Source: Okeania hirsuta (lineage in GTDB: Bacteria > Cyanobacteriota > Cyanobacteriia > Cyanobacteriales > Microcoleaceae). Taken from it: a stretch of 60,697 bases of DNA. The position numbers were made by a program, and so were the translations under genes. Location: assembly GCF_003838195.1 (NCBI RefSeq), contig NZ_RCBY01000021.1, positions 1 to 60,697 on the forward strand, written 5' to 3'. Position 1 is the first letter of the stretch, and each line of letters starts with the position of its first letter. Below, one piece after another: positions 57,049 to 60,697 of this stretch. The notes beneath the pieces were generated by a model. It saw only the letters and a program-made list of their open reading frames with translations. It made no database searches and was not told the DNA's origin.

Positions 57049-59111
57049 AATTAATTTCCATTATCCTGTGTAACTTTCGTCAGTTTTACGGAAAAACACC
57101 AGAAATAATTCTGGCATCAGGCCAGAAAAATACAACAATTATTCATGGCAATAATGGTGCAGGTAAAACAACCATAATGAACGCCTTTACTTGGGTACTT
57201 TATGAAAAATTTAGCGCCGCTTTTATAATAGAAACTCAACTGGTAAATAAACGAGCAATTACAGAAGCAAAACTTGGTAAAGCCATAGCTTGTTGGGTAG
57301 AAATTGTATTTGAACATGATAATAAATGGTATCAAGCCAAACGTTTATCTCGAGCTTATCGCAATGAAAAAAATGAAATTGAACATGGTAAAAGTGAATT
57401 ATATATGCAGATAGCTGGAGATGACGGACGTTGGTCTCCACCTCCAGAACATCCTGATGATATTATTGGTAGAATTTTGCCAGAAAGTTTACATAGATAT
57501 TTCTTTTTTGACGGAGAAAGAATTGAGTATATTGTTAGAGACGACCGGAAAAGTGAAATAGCAGAAGCGACGAAAGAATTATTAGGAATTGAAGTATTAA
57601 ATCGTTCTGTTAGACATTTAGGGGAGGCAAAAAAATCCTTAGAAACTGATTTGAGATTAATTGGTAATCCTGAAACTAAAAAACTGCTGAAAGAAAAAAA
57701 TCAAATTGAACAAGAAATTAACAAATTATCAAAACGCCAAACAGAGATAGAGAAAGAATTACAAGATCATCGAGAAGTTAAGAAAGAAATTAGTAGTCGT
57801 TTAGTGGAATTTAAAGGTGCAGAAGGATTACCCCAACAAAAAGACCAATTAAACATCCAGATAGTATCAATCAAAGAACAAATATTACAAGCTCATCAGG
57901 GATTAAAAAGAGTCATATCAACTCGTGGTTATATGGTTTTTTTGTCAGATGCCATAGAAAAATTCCGAGAACTTTTTGGTAATTTAAAAGAAAAAGGTGA
58001 GTTGCCCATAGGAATCAAAAGACAGTTTGTACAACAGTTATTAGAAAAACAACGTTGTATTTGTGGAGCAGAATTAACTATAGATTCTCTAGGGAGAAAA
58101 TCAGTAGAAAAATGGATGGAAAAAGCCGAAATTGCTGATGTAGAAGAAACCGCAATTAGAATGAGTATACAGATAGATGAAATTGATAAACAAGTACTAG
58201 AGTTTTGGGATGAAGTCGATCGACAACAAGCTAATATCGAAAAATTGCGTCATCAACTTTCACGGGTTGAAAATGAGTTAGAGTCAGTTCAAAAAAAACT
58301 ACGAAGTTATCCAGATGAAGATATTCAGCAGTTACAAAAACGGTTAGATGAAATAGAAATTAAGGTAGGAAACTTAAACCGAGAAACTGGGTCAAATGCT
58401 CTACAGCTAGAAACTTTAAATAAAGAAATTAAAATCTTAGATAAACAACTTGATAAACAACAAATGAATGAATTAAAACAAGTTTTAGCCCAAAGGCGAA
58501 TTGCAGCTACTCAAGATGCTATCAATAGATTGATAGAAGTCCGAGCGCGTCTAGAAAAACAGTTTAGAGTTTCTTTAGAAAAACGAGTACAAGAGTTATT
58601 TTCAGAAATTTCTTTTACTCCCTATATTCCTAAATTGAATGAAAATTATGAATTAACTTTAGTAGAAAATACTGGTGGAGAAGATGCTTTAGTTGCCGCT
58701 TCTACAGGAGAAAATCAAATCCTCAGTTTGGCATTTATTGGTAGTATTATTGACGAAGTAAGAATCTGGAGTCAAAAAAATACTTTAATGGGACCCGATA
58801 GTAGCACTTTTCCCATAGTAATGGATTCTCCTTTTGGCAGTTTAGATGAAATTTATCGCAGACAAATTGCTAATATTATTCCTCAATTAGCAAATCAATT
58901 AGTTGTATTGGTAACTAAAACTCAATGGCGAGGTGAAGTAGCGGAAGAAATGGCTGATTATATTGGCAGAGAATATGTGCTTTCTTATAATTCTCCAAAA
59001 TTAGATTGTGAAGAAGATGCTATTCAGTTAAGTGGAGAATCTTATCCTTTGGTAAAACGTAGTCCGAATGAGTTTGAATATACAGAAGTGCTTGAGGTAG
59101 ATTATGATTAA
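57045..59111 (+). CDS. SMC/Rad50-like AAA ATPase related to DndD
   Basis: A 688-aa ATPase. The N-terminal lobe has MKLISIILCNFRQFYGKTPE and the Walker A IIHGNNGAGKTTIMNAFTW (G35-T42), followed by the DndD-type block LPESLHRYFFFDGERIEY. Two coiled-coil arms (about 210-290 and 355-500) flank a CxC hinge, QRCICGAELT (C338, C340), which recalls a zinc hook with a reduced motif. The C-terminal lobe carries a signature-like ASTGENQILSLAFIGSI and Walker B FPIVMDSPFGSLDE near residue 594. DndD works in phosphorothioate DNA modification, but no dndB, dndC or dndE is present here, so the function is open; DNA repair or phage defence is a guess. Confidence 0.82.
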   Translation: MKLISIILCNFRQFYGKTPEIILASGQKNTTIIHGNNGAGKTTIMNAFTWVLYEKFSAAFIIETQLVNKRAITEAKLGKAIACWVEIVFEHDNKWYQAKRLSRAYRNEKNEIEHGKSELYMQIAGDDGRWSPPPEHPDDIIGRILPESLHRYFFFDGERIEYIVRDDRKSEIAEATKELLGIEVLNRSVRHLGEAKKSLETDLRLIGNPETKKLLKEKNQIEQEINKLSKRQTEIEKELQDHREVKKEISSRLVEFKGAEGLPQQKDQLNIQIVSIKEQILQAHQGLKRVISTRGYMVFLSDAIEKFRELFGNLKEKGELPIGIKRQFVQQLLEKQRCICGAELTIDSLGRKSVEKWMEKAEIADVEETAIRMSIQIDEIDKQVLEFWDEVDRQQANIEKLRHQLSRVENELESVQKKLRSYPDEDIQQLQKRLDEIEIKVGNLNRETGSNALQLETLNKEIKILDKQLDKQQMNELKQVLAQRRIAATQDAINRLIEVRARLEKQFRVSLEKRVQELFSEISFTPYIPKLNENYELTLVENTGGEDALVAASTGENQILSLAFIGSIIDEVRIWSQKNTLMGPDSSTFPIVMDSPFGSLDEIYRRQIANIIPQLANQLVVLVTKTQWRGEVAEEMADYIGREYVLSYNSPKLDCEEDAIQLSGESYPLVKRSPNEFEYTEVLEVDYD

Positions 59112-59131
59112 ACTCTAAATAGTAGAATATA

Positions 59132-59225
59132 TAGTAGTCGAAGGAAAGGTTAGAACATATCAAAAGTTTAAAACTCAGACAACGCAAGATTTTTCCTTTT
59201 TCCTTCTTACTTCTTCCTTCTGCTA
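59132..59225. mobile_element. Family-A MITE, inverted copy
   Basis: 94 bp from TAGTAGTCGAAGG to TTCTGCTA, flanked by TA on both sides. Interior AACATATCAAAAGTTTAAAA and CAACGCAAGATTTTTCC are the complement of the 2440-2540 copy. Confidence 0.78.
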
Positions 59226-59837
59226 TAACTATACAGTTTCACAGAAGTCATCCATCAATTGTCTAATTATGAGAAAAACTTTCCTCCGGAAATACTACGC
59301 AAACAACTAGGTAAGACATACTCAAGACATTCATCCTTTAAAATTCCATGAACACCTAAACTTTGATTGAAAATAATTTCAGATGATTATTTCACCTCAT
59401 TAGATATGACCGAAAAATTTTGGCCTCAAGGTTCCCTTTTTAAGGAGATAAAAAAGAGAATATTCAATATTTAAAGCTTCTTGCTTTCCTACGGAATGCT
59501 GCGCAAACAGCTAGAGGTACTTTTAACGCAGTTCTTCCAGCAGGAGGCTAACTGATAACTGAAATTACATTATTTATGTGAATTAGTATTAGTAATATCA
59601 ATTCAAGTTGTTAAGTGGAGATATTTTAGAGTAATCTCACCCTTTTTATCTTGCATTTATACATAAGATTATTCCGTTATCGCTGTGCTCGTTTGTGCAG
59701 CATGACCTAAGAAAGTCAGAAATAGGAACTCACCAAGTCAGAAGTTTTTCGCACAATCATTTTCGGTAATAAAATCTCTATTTTTAGACTGAGAAATATA
59801 GTGACATGACCCCGCTATAAATTTTATTTTAGCGGTT

Positions 59838-59876
59838 AAAAATTAGTGGTGAGCAACAATCTCCCACTAATTTTAA
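59838..59876. repeat. Stem-loop AAAATTAGTGG / CCACTAATTTT
   Basis: An 11-bp stem with a 14-nt loop in the intergenic DNA. It could be a folded repeat or a terminator without T tract. Confidence 0.5.
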
Positions 59877-59987
59877 CTTCTAACTTTCAGTCCGAATGCT
59901 CCGCAAACACACTTCTGATTTTTGACTTCTTGAATATAGCTCCTCGGAAAGAGGTAAAATAGTCAAATGTTACACAAAAGAGAAATT

Positions 59988-60452
59988 ATGATACATAATA
60001 TTCAAGATATTGAAGGCATGAACTCTGTATATGCTGAAAAATTAATAGAAGTAGGTATTACTAATGTTGCAGAACTATTAGAAAAATGTTCTTCTCTCGC
60101 AGGAATAGAAGAATTGGAGCAAGCTACTTCTATTGAAAAAGACCTGATTATTCAGTGGGTAAATTTTGCTGATTTATCACAAATTAAAGGAGTAGATCGG
60201 GAATATTTTTCCCTATTATCAGCTTTGGGAATACATACAATTTCTGAATTAAAAAATCGGTTTCCTGAAACACTCCACTATCAGATGATGAAGCTTAACC
60301 ATCAAAAACAACTCGTGCAACGCTTACCTAGTTTAAGTATGGTTAGAAGTTGGGTTGCTCAGGCAACAAATCTTCAAAGAAAAAGTGCCCATAACAATGT
60401 GCCAACTACTAAATTACCATTAAAAAAATGGTCTATAGATTGGTCTGATTAA
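59988..60452 (+). CDS. DUF4332-type helix-hairpin-helix protein
   Basis: A 154-aa protein from the ATG at 59988; an upstream ATG at 59967 is in frame. It contains two HhH-like repeats of the DUF4332 type: IQDIEGMNSVYAEKLIEVGI then TNVAELLEKCSS, and LSQIKGVDREYFSLLSALGI then HTISELKNRFP. Such proteins are common in cyanobacteria and probably bind DNA or other ligands through the HhH motifs. The tail is basic (KLPLKKWSIDW). It is a single gene on the same strand as the ATPase, 876 bp away. Confidence 0.75.
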   Translation: MIHNIQDIEGMNSVYAEKLIEVGITNVAELLEKCSSLAGIEELEQATSIEKDLIIQWVNFADLSQIKGVDREYFSLLSALGIHTISELKNRFPETLHYQMMKLNHQKQLVQRLPSLSMVRSWVAQATNLQRKSAHNNVPTTKLPLKKWSIDWSD

Positions 60453-60604
60453 GAAAAAAGGTAGTGGTAAACAAATAATGATTTTTGAAGTTTAACTCCC
60501 AACAATTAAAGGAATATACTAACTAATATCCTGATATCTTTAGGACTAAGAGAAAAAACAGCAACCCTACAGCTTAAAGTTAAAAAAAATCTAGCGAGAA
60601 ACCC

Positions 60605-60697
60605 CACAACTTTTCATTTTGGTAAGCACCTAAAAAAATTGCCAAGGCAAAAAACCTTGGCAATTTTTTTAGGTGCTTACCAAAATGAAAAGTTGTG
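60605..60697. repeat. Perfect 43-bp inverted repeat at the window end
   Basis: Arms 60605-60647 and 60655-60697 are exact reverse complements with a 7-nt CAAAAAA loop. The inner part AAAAAAATTGCCAAGG / CCTTGGCAATTTTTTT has the form of a bidirectional terminator. The outer 26 bp (from CACAACTTTTCATTTT) are also mirrored, and the sequence ends exactly at the end of the arm. Confidence 0.95.

Larger units (their letters stand above)
59112..59987. other. Intergenic repeats
   Basis: No gene. Holds an inverted family-A MITE (59132-59225), three copies of the GGAATGCTGCGCAAAC-like motif (about 59286, 59493, 59894) and a hairpin AAAATTAGTGG/CCACTAATTTT (59838-59876). Confidence 0.6.

Noticed and set aside
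52018-59111. A complete Dnd phosphorothioation system
   Set aside because: Only a DndD-like ATPase and a helicase are seen; dndA, dndB, dndC, dndE and dptFGH-like genes are not present in the window.

Overview
The window is chromosomal DNA of a cyanobacterium. The HIP1-type octamer GCGATCGC recurs throughout, a Psb35-like photosystem II assembly gene is present, and gyrB carries an intein at the site known from Synechocystis GyrB. The low GC, long AT-rich intergenic stretches, many short mobile repeats and several decayed genes suggest a filamentous, repeat-rich marine type (Trichodesmium/Okeania/Moorena-like). That placement is inference. I see no rRNA, tRNA or CRISPR array.

Layout. 0.2-10 kb: a secreted 5'-nucleotidase/metallophosphatase, a secreted AGE-family epimerase-like protein, a wrecked PLP decarboxylase, an intact pyruvoyl-type (PSD/PsiD-like) decarboxylase and a secreted GH13 amylase. 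10-15 kb: OvoA (ovothiol synthesis) and a DRE-TIM lyase-like protein with a C-terminal EF-hand, followed by a 40-codon relic of the amylase. 15-24 kb: MscS channel and small stress or photosystem proteins (YqaE/Pmp3, Psb35, CsbD), then a LuxR-type regulator lacking its phospho-acceptor, a DUF4336 protein and a four-CBS GAF histidine kinase. 24-37 kb: a nitrilase-like protein without the usual Cys, aldehyde dehydrogenase, an ABC exporter/MiaA pair, a sulfotransferase-SCP2 fusion beside a methyltransferase, and a GH13-CBM20 amylase. 37-46 kb: housekeeping genes (gyrB with intein, rplY, purA, adenosine deaminase). 46-61 kb: an accessory and decaying zone with a frameshifted periplasmic binding protein, a frameshifted membrane protein, a PfkB kinase, a P1B ATPase, an SF2 helicase, a formyltransferase gene split by an IS605-type tnpB element, a two-gene operon with a DndD/SMC-like ATPase, and a DUF4332 protein.

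The most striking overall feature is the population of short inverted-repeat (MITE-like) elements. At least ten families can be told apart by their terminal repeats. Several insertions can be proven within the window: one has an intact empty-site copy elsewhere with TA duplication; one element is nested inside another; one 48-bp palindrome breaks tnpB with a 4-bp duplication and precise restoration on removal; and one IS605 element splits a formyltransferase in frame. Much of the intergenic DNA is therefore explained by mobile repeats and heptamer tandem repeats.

The window ends exactly at the end of a perfect 43-bp inverted repeat with a 7-nt loop, which may be a contig-end assembly effect. 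The best candidates for new biology are the small-protein/DndD-like ATPase operon near a helicase, the DRE-TIM/EF-hand protein, the sulfotransferase-SCP2/methyltransferase pair, and the receiver-dead regulator.
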